Positions 24,183-51,527 of a DNA stretch of 64,000 bases are shown piece after piece. Both the position numbers and the translations under genes were made by a program. The notes beneath the pieces were generated by a model. That model was not told the DNA's origin. It did not search any database and worked only from the letters and a program-made list of their open reading frames with translations. The DNA is taken from NCBI GenBank assembly GCA_012295275.1, contig CM022678.1, positions 17,073,665-17,137,664 of the forward strand, written 5' to 3'. The stretch is from Chrysomallon squamiferum (Eukaryota; Mollusca; Gastropoda; Neomphalida; Peltospiridae). Position 1 is the stretch's first letter, and each line of letters begins with the position of its first letter.

Positions 24183-26247
24183 AACACACATATGGCTCAA
24201 AAAATACATATACTGAATGAATATATAAGATAACCCAAACAGCCTATATTAGTAGTTCGTCACACACTATTGAAAAACTTTCATGAAGTTTCTTGACTGT
24301 TTCTGAGAACAGATTCTTTTGTTAGTTATATCATTAGAAACGGCAATATTTTATATGTAGTAAAAAGAGAGTGAAATTGAAGACTAAAGCAATTATTCAT
24401 CCAAACACTGTGTAGTAGTTTAAAGCTATATTACTTTTTGTAAATTACAATCAAAATCGCGTTAAGCATAACAAATCGGGATTCGCCAACTATGAACTTA
24501 ATGACAATAGTTTTATGGTAAGTGAATAAGTCAGTTATGGAGATCATTGCAGATTTTAGAACACATCTTTCCTGTGTACACCGCAGAAAAAATGCATTCT
24601 AGTCTCCACATGTGTAAACTTAGTCATTTTAACAATAGTCCTTCCTAAATGCTGTTTGAACTTGAAGTGGTGTATCAAATGCATTTTTAATCTATTGTTA
24701 AACACAATAGTAAAAAATAAATGTAGAGTGTCTATATTTTCCTCAACGCCCTCCAATTAAATCTTAATTAACAACAGAAAGCACAGTATAAAAAATATCT
24801 GGGAGCTGTCTTTGTTTCTGTAGCTATCCTTTTGCTCATAAGCAGAGGTCATTAACCTTGTCGTTAGGTATATCAGTACGCATTTGACTACTGTGGGCGG
24901 TTTGCCATTTTGGGTAGATCGTTTGACACCCGTAACTTTCATGTGGTGCTGTTTGTGTTTGCATGCTTGTTGTGTGTTTTCATATGTGTATCTGTGTGTC
25001 TGTGTGCCTTTATATGTGTATATATATTTTTGTATATATGTTTTTATAAGTGTATATATATTTGTGTCTGTGTCGTCATTCGTTGATGGGTGTGTGTGTC
25101 CACGAACGCATAATTTTTGACATTGCATCAGCAGCGAAGAGTTGTCTGAAATTACGTCGTTACTGAGTAAATATCAGAAAAAAATGATATAGTAGAAACA
25201 CATGATACCGAGACATTGTGCTGAAAAGAGAAATCTTAATATACAGAGACAGATGCACTTCTCTTATTTTATTTTAATTTAATTTAATTTATTTAATTTA
25301 ATTTATTTAATTTAATTTATTTAATTTTATTTTAATTTCAATTTATTACATTTTATTTTTATTCGATTATTTAACTTCATTTCATTTGTCTTCATTTATT
25401 TATTTTATTTTATTTTATTGTGTTTTATTTTATTTATTTTATTTTTTTTATTTGTTTTATTTTATTTTATTTAAATTTATTTTAATTAATTTATTGAATT
25501 ATTCTAATTTCCCAAATATACTTTTAAAAATTATCCAGTAATAATAAATTAAATTTAATTTAAGTTTATTACAAATCCGTTTCATTTTGTTTTAATAAGG
25601 AACAAAAATTATTAAATAAAGTAACTATTTAAGAAAAAAAAAAAAAAAAAACACATAGCATTCCCAAATAAATTAAATAGCATTTGTACATTTCTATTAT
25701 ATACAAATATAAATGAATTGTTTCAGCAGCTCTGCACGAGATAGACAATCTAGATTTTTGGTGTAAATATACTGAGGTAATTATTTAGATTTATTAAAAC
25801 AAATTAGATTTAAGAATAATGTACTTGTCTTAGGTGGTAATGAGGTTATATGAGTATCATAAGTATAATGTCCTGTCCGCCCAACAATGCCGGATACATA
25901 GCGATAGGTAGGTGAACATTTTCAACTTGGTTAGTCGGTAGCCTTATTTACTGTTATCTGTTTCAACAGCTGGTTTAAACATTCACATTTATGTTGATTG
26001 TTTAAGCTATTAAAGGAAAAGTTAATACTTGTAACATTTGAAACAGCATATTTTATTTCTTTTGATACATCAAAGCGATATTCTTTTCACTTGTATCACT
26101 TTTGTAAATAAATGTGAAATAAAAAAAAAAATAAATAAATAAATTAATTAATTAATTAAATAATAGGAAAATATTAAATATTTTGTTCCTCCCTTGCTAT
26201 GTGCGTGTAGGCCTATATATACTTATATACATACATACATACATATA

Positions 26248-26350
<103 letters not shown>

Positions 26351-26521
26351 AATCTATCTATAGTTAGGCTTTAGTATAATTCTTTACAATATCATTGTGT
26401 TCATGTGTATAATTGTGTGGGTGTATATGCATGTATGTATGTTTGTATGGATGCTTGTATGTTTAATTTGACTTCATGATGAATACTTGATATAATGTTG
26501 CTTGAACTTGTTCAGTTTCAG

Positions 26522-26623
26522 TGAAGAGTTTCACATGTAAAGACAACTTCTGGCTATGTTCCTCTGACAACTGCGAGCCGGAAAACGAAATGGAATGTAT
26601 GAAGACTTGTAGAGTTTGCACAG
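26522..26623 (+). CDS. ShKT-type domain exon (gene C)
   Basis: Open 102-nt phase 1-1 exon with all six cysteines: C-KDNFWL-C-SSDN-C-EPENEME-C-MKT-C-RV-C. Good acceptor and donor (gtaaag). It is intact although no EGF exon follows in this gene copy. Confidence 0.7.
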
Positions 26624-28301
26624 GTAAAGTTATGAGTGTTTCAGCATAGCAGAGTCAAGAGCAGCAGGATAGATGTAAAGGACAGCGCATATGTTAAAGG
26701 AAGGATAGATGCACAGGATAGTTCATATGTTAAGTAAAGATATATATATATATACACAGGATAGTTGTGGTATTATGTAAGCACAGATACACAGAATATT
26801 TTGTATGTTAAATGAGGATAGCTAACTAGGATAGATCAATCATACACATCTCTGATAGGATAGATACCAGAGAGGAACGGATATATTAGGAGGCACATGT
26901 GCACAATACAAACATATAGGATATGTTATTCAGAATTTCATGACAGTAGACATATTTTAGGTAAGATAGATGTCCATGATAGATACGCATGATAGATTAT
27001 AGCATACAAAGGAAAGCTATGTATGAGGCAGAATAGCTTGTATAAGTAGGTATTATTTATATATTTGGAACTTCATTCTTATGTTTAAAGACATTATGGT
27101 CCAACTGAAACAAGTTGAAGTTCATCCAACATACACTTCAAGGATTTTTAATCTTTCGAAGGTTTGTTGATATTTAATTTTTAACCCATCAGAAAGTTTT
27201 CTTTTTCTTTTTTCTTTTTTCTTCTGGTACTGTAAATACATAGGTCTATCCATATGTACATACCTAAGTGAATGCATTCATAATACGCAACACACATACA
27301 TACATACATATATATACTTGTTTATTTACTTATTAGATAATTAATTAAAACTTATTTATTTCTTTACTTTTGTTTATTTATTTACTTATTTAATTAATAA
27401 TTAATTATTTTCTTTCGTTTTTACTTTCTCTCGTCCTTCCTATATTTATTTGTTTGTTTGTATGATTCATTTATGTATTAAGAAAAGTAATCCGTAATTG
27501 ACAAGAACCGTAACACAACTACACTACATGGACTGGATGGACAAAGAAGTGCCAAACAATGTACATGCATTGCTTGATTTTATCCTGTATTTGAGGGGGC
27601 TCAAAGATAGGGGGGATGATCATCCGTTAAAAGTTCACTGCAGGTATAGTAGTTTACTGTTCTAATTAATTTTTTTTTATTTAGTACAAATATAAAAAAT
27701 TAAAAATAAAAATAAAAATGAATAAAAACAAATAAAGAAAGAAGGAAAAAAAAGGGAAAAAATAAATAGTTTTGTGAATAAATGAATAAATAAAATTATT
27801 AATGAATGACAGCATACTAAATAATAATTGACATTTTCATTCTCTTTTCAACTATGCAACTCCTGGTTAATTTTCTAATTAATACAAAAATGCAAATGAT
27901 ATATTAGTAGCTGTTTTGAAATCTATATTAGAATAGTCCTTTCCCACTTGCATTTCTTCTTCATTTTTCTCTTTTCTCAATTGAAATACAGTTCATTTGT
28001 AACGTTATTAAAATGTCTTTCCAGTGATGGGGTTGGAAGAACAGGTACTTTCATAGCTATAGATTACCTTCTTGACCAGGCACTGACCAAAGGAAAACTT
28101 AATGTACTTAGTTGTGTGTCACGTTTAAGAAAACAACGAATTCAAATGGTGCAAACTTTTGTGAGTATTTTGGATTATCTAATCATTAGAAATCATTATT
28201 TATATACAATTCTCATTATGGTATTATTATCGTTGTGATTGTTGTTGCTGTTGTTGTTGTTTTTGTACTTCTTCTTTTTTCTTCTTCTTCTTCTTCTTCT
28301 T

Positions 28302-28332
<31 letters not shown>

Positions 28333-28802
28333 TTATTATTATTATTATTTACAAAATGTATTATTTATATTTTTCGTTTCAGATGCAGTACAATTTTATT
28401 CATCAACTTCTGTTAGATTGGTTGTTATTATTCAAGATCATTTAAGAACGGGTGATATAACAGAAGCTGACTTCAAATAAAAATGAGAAATTAAAAGTAA
28501 ATTTGAAAAAAAAAAGACTTTTAATTTTCAATTTTTGTTCTTTTTATGAACCGTAATTCAGATGGCAAGAATTATAAAGGAGAAAGTATCTTCATTGGAA
28601 AGAAACAGAAATTAATAAAAGTACATTAACTGTATTGGAATCTTGAATCAAAAGAAATAATTTGTTGCTGAATTTCCAAAACGTTTCTGATGAGAAGTGA
28701 AAAAAAAAAAAAAAAAAAACCTGAGAGAAATTTGGGCAACCAGAAAGAAGACATTTCTATAATTAAGATGGCTGCTCCTGTAATCAGTAATATTTCTTAC
28801 AG

Positions 28803-30313
28803 TCAAAATGTTCACTTTACTGGCCTAACACGGAAACTAAGAGAAAGTCATATGAAGATATTATGGTCGAACTGAAAGAAGTTGAAGTTCTTCCAGCATA
28901 CATTTCTAGGATTTTTAATCTTTCCAAGGTTTGCTGATATTTAATTTGTAACGCATCACAAAGTTTGTTAGGTTCTAAAGTTCTTGGTTTTTTCTGACAC
29001 TGTAAGTAAATACTTCTATACATATGTACATACATAAATAGATGTATACATAATACGCAACACACACATATATATATATACATTTATTTATTTATTTACT
29101 TTTTAAATAATCATTTATTATATGATTAATCTATCTTAATTATTTGTTTACTTTTGTTTACTTATTTCCTTATTTAGTTAATAATTAATTAATTATTTTC
29201 TTACTTTTTTCTCTCTTCCTTCCTTTGTTTATTTATTTGTTTGTTTGTTTGTTTGTCTGTGTTATTCATTATTAAGAAAATTAATCCGGAATTGACAAGA
29301 ACTGTGACACAACTACACTACATGGCCTAGATAGACAAACAAGTTCCAAACAACGTACATGCATTGCTTGATTTTATCCTGTATGTGAGGGGGCTCAAAG
29401 ATAGGGGGGATTATCATCCGTCAATAGTTCACTGCAGGTATAGTAGTTTACTGTTTCAACTGATTTTCTTTTATTTAGAATAAATGTGCAAAAAATGAAT
29501 ATAAAAAAAAAATGAATTTAAAAAAAAAAAAAAATAATAAAGATAAAATAAAGAATGAAAAAAGGAAAGAAAGAAATAGTTTTCTGAATAAATGAATAAA
29601 TAAAATTATTAATGAATGACAGCATAATAAATAAAATTGACATTTTCATTTTCTATTCAACTAGACAACTCCGTATTAATTTTCTAATTAATACAAAAAT
29701 GCAAATGATATATCACTTGCTATTAGGAAATCTACATTAGAATAACCTTTTTCCCCTTAGTATTCTTCTTCATTTTTCATTTTTCTCAGTTGAAATACAG
29801 TTCATTTGTAAAATTATTAAAATTGTTTTCATTCCAGTGCTGGTGTTGGACGAACAGGTACTTTCATAGCTATAGATTATCTTCTTGACCAGGCACTGAC
29901 AGAAGGAAAAGTTAATGCACTTGGTTGTGTGTCACGTTTAAGAAAACAACGAATTCAAATGGTGCAAACTTTTGTGAGTATTTTGGATTATCTACTCATT
30001 AGAAATCATTATTGATATGCACTTATCATTATGTTATTATTATCGTTGTGATGGTTGTTGTTGTTGTTGTTGTTGTTATTATTATTATTATTATTATTAC
30101 TCTTATTATTATTATTATTATTGTTATTATTATTAGTATTATTATTATTAGTATTATTATTACTATTTTCTTTATGTGTTTGATTTGGGGTTTGTTTGTT
30201 CTTATACTTTGTTTCTTTACAAAATCTATTATTTTTATTTTTCGTTTCAGATGCAGTACAATTTTATTCATCAACTTCTGTTAAATTGGTTGTTATTATT
30301 CAAGATCATTTAA
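28803..30313 (+). pseudogene. Gene C2: PTP catalytic 3' half, broken
   Basis: Four exons: 28803-28928 (SKCSLYWPNTETKRK), 29277-29437, 29838-29973 and 30251-30313. The second has TAG at 29328-29330, exactly replacing the Trp of the WPD-loop motif (YMA-stop-IDKQVP). The catalytic exon reads [10 protein letters not shown] and the last ends QLLLNWLLLFKII. No upstream exons lie between it and C1, so it is a second tandem copy of the 3' half only. Confidence 0.8.
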
Positions 30314-30973
30314 GAACGGGTGATGCAACAGAAGCTGACTGCAAACAAGGAAGAGGAAAATAAAAAATCTGCTCCTGTAGTGAGTAAAGTGACCAATGGA
30401 AATATACTAAAAATGATTCTAGGTTGTCCGTTTCCATGTTTATAAAAAGGAAAACATTTAAAACACTTTTGTGACACATATACTAAACATAAATACAATA
30501 TGTTTAATGATGAGTGAAATGTAAAATGTCTATATATTTTTATTTGTAAATATCTGTAACTGACAATACGTGACAATTACATTTTTTGAAGAACAGAGCA
30601 AAATGCATGTTTACATTCAGGCCTTTAGAAAACTGAGATAGTAAAAATTTGCTTGAGTATGTCTGTATGTCTGTGAGTGTCCGTTTAGCTGTTTTTATTT
30701 GCATGTCAATTTTATACAGAATCTGCTTTGAAAAAAAAAATGGAAATGGAAGATTTTACACTTTCAATTTATAATCATATACTGAGTAAAATTTTCAGAT
30801 AACCTTTTTTTCTGTTTTAATCTAATAACAATAATTCAGGAGTGTGGTAAAGGATACTAAAACAACAATAATAATAACATTAAGAACAACTGTTATAATA
30901 AAAATATAAATCAAATAGATCTTCTTTTCATTTTCTTCGTCTTTCATATAGAGATGTATGCTAAAGTATTTGT

Positions 30974-31065
<92 letters not shown>

Positions 31066-31729
31066 GTATCTCTCTCTACGTCTTTCTTCCTATAAGTCTT
31101 TATATATCTTTTTGTAACTATTTGTGTCTCTCTCTTTATATATCTCTCTAACTCTGTGTCTGTCTTTTTATCTATCTCTTTATCTTTCTCTTTATATCTC
31201 TAACTCTAACTCTTTCTCTCTTTCTCTCTCTCTGACTCTGTCTGTCTGTGTCTCACTCTAATTTATCTCTTTTTTCTGATCTCACTCTATATTTCTCTCT
31301 CACTCTATATTTCTCTCTCACTCTGTCTCTCTCTTCTCTTTATCTCACTGTCTCTCCCTCTGTCCCGCTCCCTGTCTCTGTCTTTCTCTGTGTGTATCTG
31401 TATATATATTTAAATGTATGAGTTTTCTTTGTATATGTTTGCATGTTTGTATGTGCGTATTCTAATATGTGTATGCGTGTCTGTTTACGTGTCTACCTGA
31501 GTCAATTCATGTATGCCTTTGTGTGACTGTTTGTGTGTTTGTGTGTGTGTGTGTGAGTGTGTGTGTGTGTGTGGGCAGACTTTACTTGTATTTACTTATG
31601 TATCAGTACATGTGCATTCGTACGTATATACAAAGGAAATATTTCCGTGTAGTACGATCTCTATTCTAAATATAGACACACGTCACTGTCAGTATGAAAC
31701 AATGTCTATTTTTATTCCAAGACCTACAA
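30314..31729. other. 3' flank of C2 with CT-rich tract
   Basis: No gene. (CT)n at 30978-31065, then CT-rich sequence of mixed unit length to about 31390, and GT-rich sequence 31400-31580. The frames read here are simple-repeat artefacts. Confidence 0.6.
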
Positions 31730-31742
31730 GGAAACTGAAACT
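31730..31742 (+). promoter_or_regulatory. ISRE-like element upstream of S4
   Basis: GGAAACTGAAACT, 226 bp before the ATG at 31956, with a MEF2-like CTAAATATAG near 31666-31675. Same layout as the other intact units. Confidence 0.45.
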
Positions 31743-31955
31743 CTCGATTGGGGTAAAGAGACCACAAACAACAGGACATTGTACAATTGTTAGACAAATA
31801 TAAGTATTTTTGCTTTCTTCTTTAAATATTTAACATGTAAAGATTATGTATTACGTATAGAAGAACAGATACTGGGAACTGGAATAACTTTCTTGCTCAC
31901 GAATTTACAAGAACGTTGAGATACCCGATTCATGCGGACGGAAGTTGAATTAAAA

Positions 31956-47023
<15,068 letters not shown>

Positions 47024-48600
47024 TACAAGAAAGTAACAGAAACTGACTGCAAACAGGAAAGAGAAAATTAAAAATAAATAATTAAAAATGAATTTGCAGT
47101 CTCAGTATTTTGGTTTTTCATGAACCTGAATATTTGCCTAATTCAGATGTGAGGACTTATTAATGAGAACGTATTTTCGCTGGAATGAAACAGAAAGCAA
47201 TAGAAGTAATTACTTTAATCGGAATACAGATGAAAAGAAACAATTTGTTGCTGAATTTTAGAATTCAGGGATATTTGAACCATTTCTGACGAGAACGGAA
47301 AAAAGCAAGGCCATTGTTAAAGGGAGAAATTTGAGTCGACAACAAAGAAGACATTTCTGTAATTAACATGGCTGCTCCTGTAATGAATAAAGTGACTAAT
47401 GCAAACAAACTAAAGTCTAATCTTGGGCTGCCATTACTCTATTTTTTTAAAAAGAAGAATTTTTAAAACATTTTTGTGACAAACATTTTTAGCCTAAATA
47501 AAAATTGTTTTAGTTATCAGTTGAAATATATGAAGGTGTATAAAAGGTACCAAATATACTTAGAAGTGAAGGAAATTTGTGTCCACAAGAAAGATGGCTG
47601 CTCCTGTAATGGATAAAGTGACGAATGTAAACAAACTGAAAACTAATATGAAAACTAATGGGTAATATCTAGGACGGTCATTTCCATGTTTTGAAAGGAA
47701 GGACTTTTAAAAACACTTTATGACACTTATAATGTCTAAATATAATATGTACAGACCAGAACAAAATTAATGTTTACGTTCAGGCCATTTCCAAAATTAG
47801 AAAGTAAAATATTTATATTTTCTTTTTATACCAAATAATATTTGCATGTGTATATCTGTGGGAATGTGTTTTGCTGTTTTTATTTACATATCTATTTGAT
47901 ACAGGATCTGCTTTGAAAAGTATATTTTTGGTGATGGGAAACCTTAAAGTGTGAATTTATAATCTTATGTTGTGATAAAACATTCAGGCCATTTCCAAAA
48001 TTAGAAATCCCTAAAATATTTATATTTTCTTTTTATACCAAATGCTATTTGCATGTGCATATGGTAGGTATGTAAACACAGTAATAATGTTTTGTGTTTT
48101 GCTGTATTTTATTTACATATCTATTTGATACAGGTATCCAAAACACAGTTTGAAAAATATTTTTGGTGATGGGAAACCTAAAAGTGTGAATTTATAATCT
48201 TATATTGTGATAAAACATCCAGATAAAGGTATCCCAAAAACACAGTAATAATAATAATAATTTTTTTTTTTGTGTAGGTATCCTAAACACAGTAATAATA
48301 ATAATAATTTGAATCCTAAAAACAATAATAATATTAATAATTTGAGTTGTGTGGTAGGTATCATAAACAAGTAATAATAATAATAATTTGAGTTGTGTGG
48401 TAGGTAATAATAATAAAAAATAATAATAATAATTTAATTTAAAAAAACAGTAATAATAATAATAATTTGAGTTGTGTGGTAGGTTAATAATTTGAAGGTA
48501 TCCTAAAAACAATAATAATAACATTAAACAGCTGTTATAATAAAACAATTTAAAATGTATTAAGTTTTCTTATAATTTTCTTCCTTTTTCATAGACATGC
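47024..48600. repeat. 3' flank of gene D with nested tandem repeats
   Basis: No gene. Two tandem copies of a roughly 200-235 bp segment ('caggccatttccaaaattag' to 'tgtgataaaaca') lie at about 47780-47985 and 47986-48222. At 48230-48520 a composite repeat alternates (AAT)n with 'ttgagttgtgtggtaggta' and 'ggtatcctaaa'. The 118-residue minus-strand frame here is repeat-derived. Confidence 0.7.
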
Positions 48601-48672
48601 ATCTGTCATATAGAGTTGTTTGCAAAAATGGGGTTAATCCTTTGTTGCTCTCTCTTTATCTCAGTCTGTCTG

Positions 48673-48704
<32 letters not shown>

Positions 48705-50220
48705 GCTTTCTCTTTGTGTATGTTTTTATGTATTTACATTTGTGTGTTTTCATAACTGTGTATGTGTTTATGTGTATACATGTGTTCACGCGTCTGTGTG
48801 TGTTTGTATGTGTTTGTGTGTGTGCTGCACATGCATAATTTTAAACATTGCAGCAGCAGAGAAGACTCCAGTCAAATTATGTCCTTACGAAGCAGTTAAC
48901 ACAACAACAAAACTTAATATAGTAGAATCACATGAAACCCGTACATTGTAGTTACCAAACAAATCTTAATATATAGCGACAGAAATACATTGTTTACTAT
49001 ACTTTAATTTCATTTAATTTATTTCATTTTATTAAGTTTTCCAACCTGAGCAGCTGAGACAAAATCTGGATTTTTTGTGTAAAAATATTGAGCTATATTT
49101 TTTAATTATTAGAATAAATTAGATTTAAGAATTATATACTTATAATGAGGTTATATGAGTCGCATAAGTATAGTGTGTTCCCTCCACCCAACAATGCCGG
49201 ATACATAGCGATGACTAGGAAAACATTTTCTAGTTAGTTAGTCGGTTACCTTATTTACTGTTATGTACATCGGTAGCTGGTTTAAACACTCACATTTGTG
49301 TTCACTGTTTGAGCTGTTAGAGGAAAAAATAATACCTGTAACATTTAGAATGGCAAGTTTTACTTCCAAATTACAATTGGGTTGCAATTAACTATATATA
49401 ATTCATTAATTTGCGCTATCAAATACATTATATCATTTATATTGTATATTCTTTATAACTAATTGTCTTCTGCATAGTTAACACTGTTATTAAATCCTTA
49501 TACTCGTCATTTTTATTGTGTCATTAAGAAATAGAGAAATATAAATGATTAAACGAGATAAAGGGGAAACTAATTTTGTCATTTGACCAGTCAGACATAT
49601 GAAATTGTCCCAAATGTAAACACAATAAAAAAACAAATCATGTATCAGTGTCATTATTCACAGAATCACAAGTAATAACATGGCTGTAACTAGACTGTTT
49701 TTGAAAGGAGGCTAAAACACTTAATCCCCGCATGGAGCTGGTCAGTAAGACTTGGGGGAGGGGACTGGGGACCGCCTGACTCCCCCAGAAGCTCCAACTT
49801 GACGGACGCAAAATCCTCGACTCTAGCTATTTCCTGGTATCCTTTTCCTGGTTCAATAATTATAACCTTTTATGATTTAATTTTCGTATTTTCTAGTTTA
49901 CCAGGCAAAACGGAGTATTTCGAAATCCATGTACCCAAGAAATGCACTAAACTAACAACAAAATAAATAAAAGCAATTCCATTAATGTTTCTGGCAGCAC
50001 TTAAGAATAAATGTATCGGAATAGAGATTTATATTTTATATCTTATAAATAAAATGCTTTTTATAAAAAAAAAAAAATAAACACTCACATTTATGTTGAT
50101 TCTTTAAGCTATTAAAGGAAAAATTAATACCTGTAACACTTAAAACGGCGAGTTTTACTTCTTTCATATCAAAGTTATTTTCTTTTCACTGTATAACTTT
50201 TGTAACTAAATTTAAAATAA
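48600..50220. other. Intergenic stretch
   Basis: CT/GT-rich dispersed repeat to about 48830, repeat families also seen at 25130 and 57180 (48840-48960), and the dispersed repeat at 49050-49360. 49380-50040 shows nothing recognisable and is less repetitive than its surroundings. I see no exon. Confidence 0.45.
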
Positions 50221-50228
50221 TTGCGGGC

Positions 50229-50297
<69 letters not shown>
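50229..50297. repeat. (AC)n microsatellite
   Basis: About 34 AC units. Confidence 0.95.
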
Positions 50298-50302
<5 letters not shown>

Positions 50303-50535
50303 ACGCAGGCACACACACAAACAACCAGTAAGAGTAAATAAAAATAAGCGATAAATAAAAATTAAACAATTCTTAGTAAATACATATTGTTTTCTTCTAA
50401 AATACAATTTCCTTAATGTGTGTGAGTGAATGTATGCGTCTATACATAATTATATCTCAGTGAATGTATGTATGTATGTGTGAAGACATACAAACATACA
50501 TATATACATACATGTCTGTGTGTGTATATATATGT

Positions 50536-50696
<161 letters not shown>

Positions 50697-51039
50697 CACA
50701 CACACACATATAGGCTTTTATATATGTATGAATGTATGAAACACACTTTTTCACACGCATTACAAATTAAATAGAACTGTACCTTACCTCGACTTATAGG
50801 GCCCCAATGAATTTCTCGAACGAGCTGTTGCTTGGTCGATTTTTTGCTTTGAGTTAGAAGCCAAAATCAGATTTAAGAACGAGCTTCAGAAACAACGCCG
50901 TTAGTTGGCGTAACGAACAACACAACATCCGGCCAGCGTCCGCTGTCTCACTCGTTTACGTCACGTGGTTATTTGGCCGTGGAAGCATCTGTTGTGCTGT
51001 GTTCTCGTTGTGTGCAGTATTTTTGCTAAATTTCTTTTT

Positions 51040-51245
51040 CCTGACCATGCATCGTAAGAAATTCAGTGCAAGGACAGTGATGGGAAGAGAAAGCTGATGA
51101 TGTCCATTGAATTAAAGCATGACATCATAGAGAAGTATGAGCGACGTGTGCATCTTGCGCTAGGCAGTATGAGCATAGTTCCATGCTGAACCAGAAAGAG
51201 TCGATGAAGGCTGTATACCAAGCCAAAGGCGTCAAAATAATTTGA
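51040..51245 (+). mobile_element. Tigger/pogo-like transposase relic (best copy)
   Basis: MSIELKHDIIEKYERRVHLA is readable at 51099 and, after a frame change, YEHSSMLNQKESMKAVYQAK then GVKII. This resembles the N-terminal helix-turn-helix of Tigger/CENP-B-type transposases. It is disabled by frameshifts and stops. The preceding 50790-51000 may be its 5' part. Confidence 0.6.
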
Positions 51246-51519
51246 CTTATCTCCAAGGTGCATTCACTTTGCGAAATCAATGTATTTGTTTATATTCTCC
51301 TTTATTATGTTTTCATACAATACTTGTAATTTATAAATACATTTTTCTGATTTAAAAACCCTTTACCAAAATATGGGGTGGTTTGGGGGGTTTGGGACTA
51401 ATAGTTATTTCAGTTAACTTCATGTGGGAAAATTCATTTCATATACGTCCAAATTGATTTACTAGCTCGGTCAGGGAACTAATTAAACTCGTAAGTCAAC
51501 GTAGAATTGTATTTCCAGT

Positions 51520-51527
51520 CTGTAGGA
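51520..51527. repeat. Left target-site duplication of hAT element
   Basis: CTGTAGGA, matching CTCTAGGA at 54593-54600 in seven of eight bases; 8 bp is the hAT standard. Confidence 0.75.

Noticed and set aside
24757-25128. 123-residue minus-strand frame
   Set aside because: Built on a GT/TA-rich dispersed repeat; no domain, no conserved copy.
48192-48548. Leu/Tyr-rich minus-strand frame
   Set aside because: Derived from an (AAT)n composite repeat.
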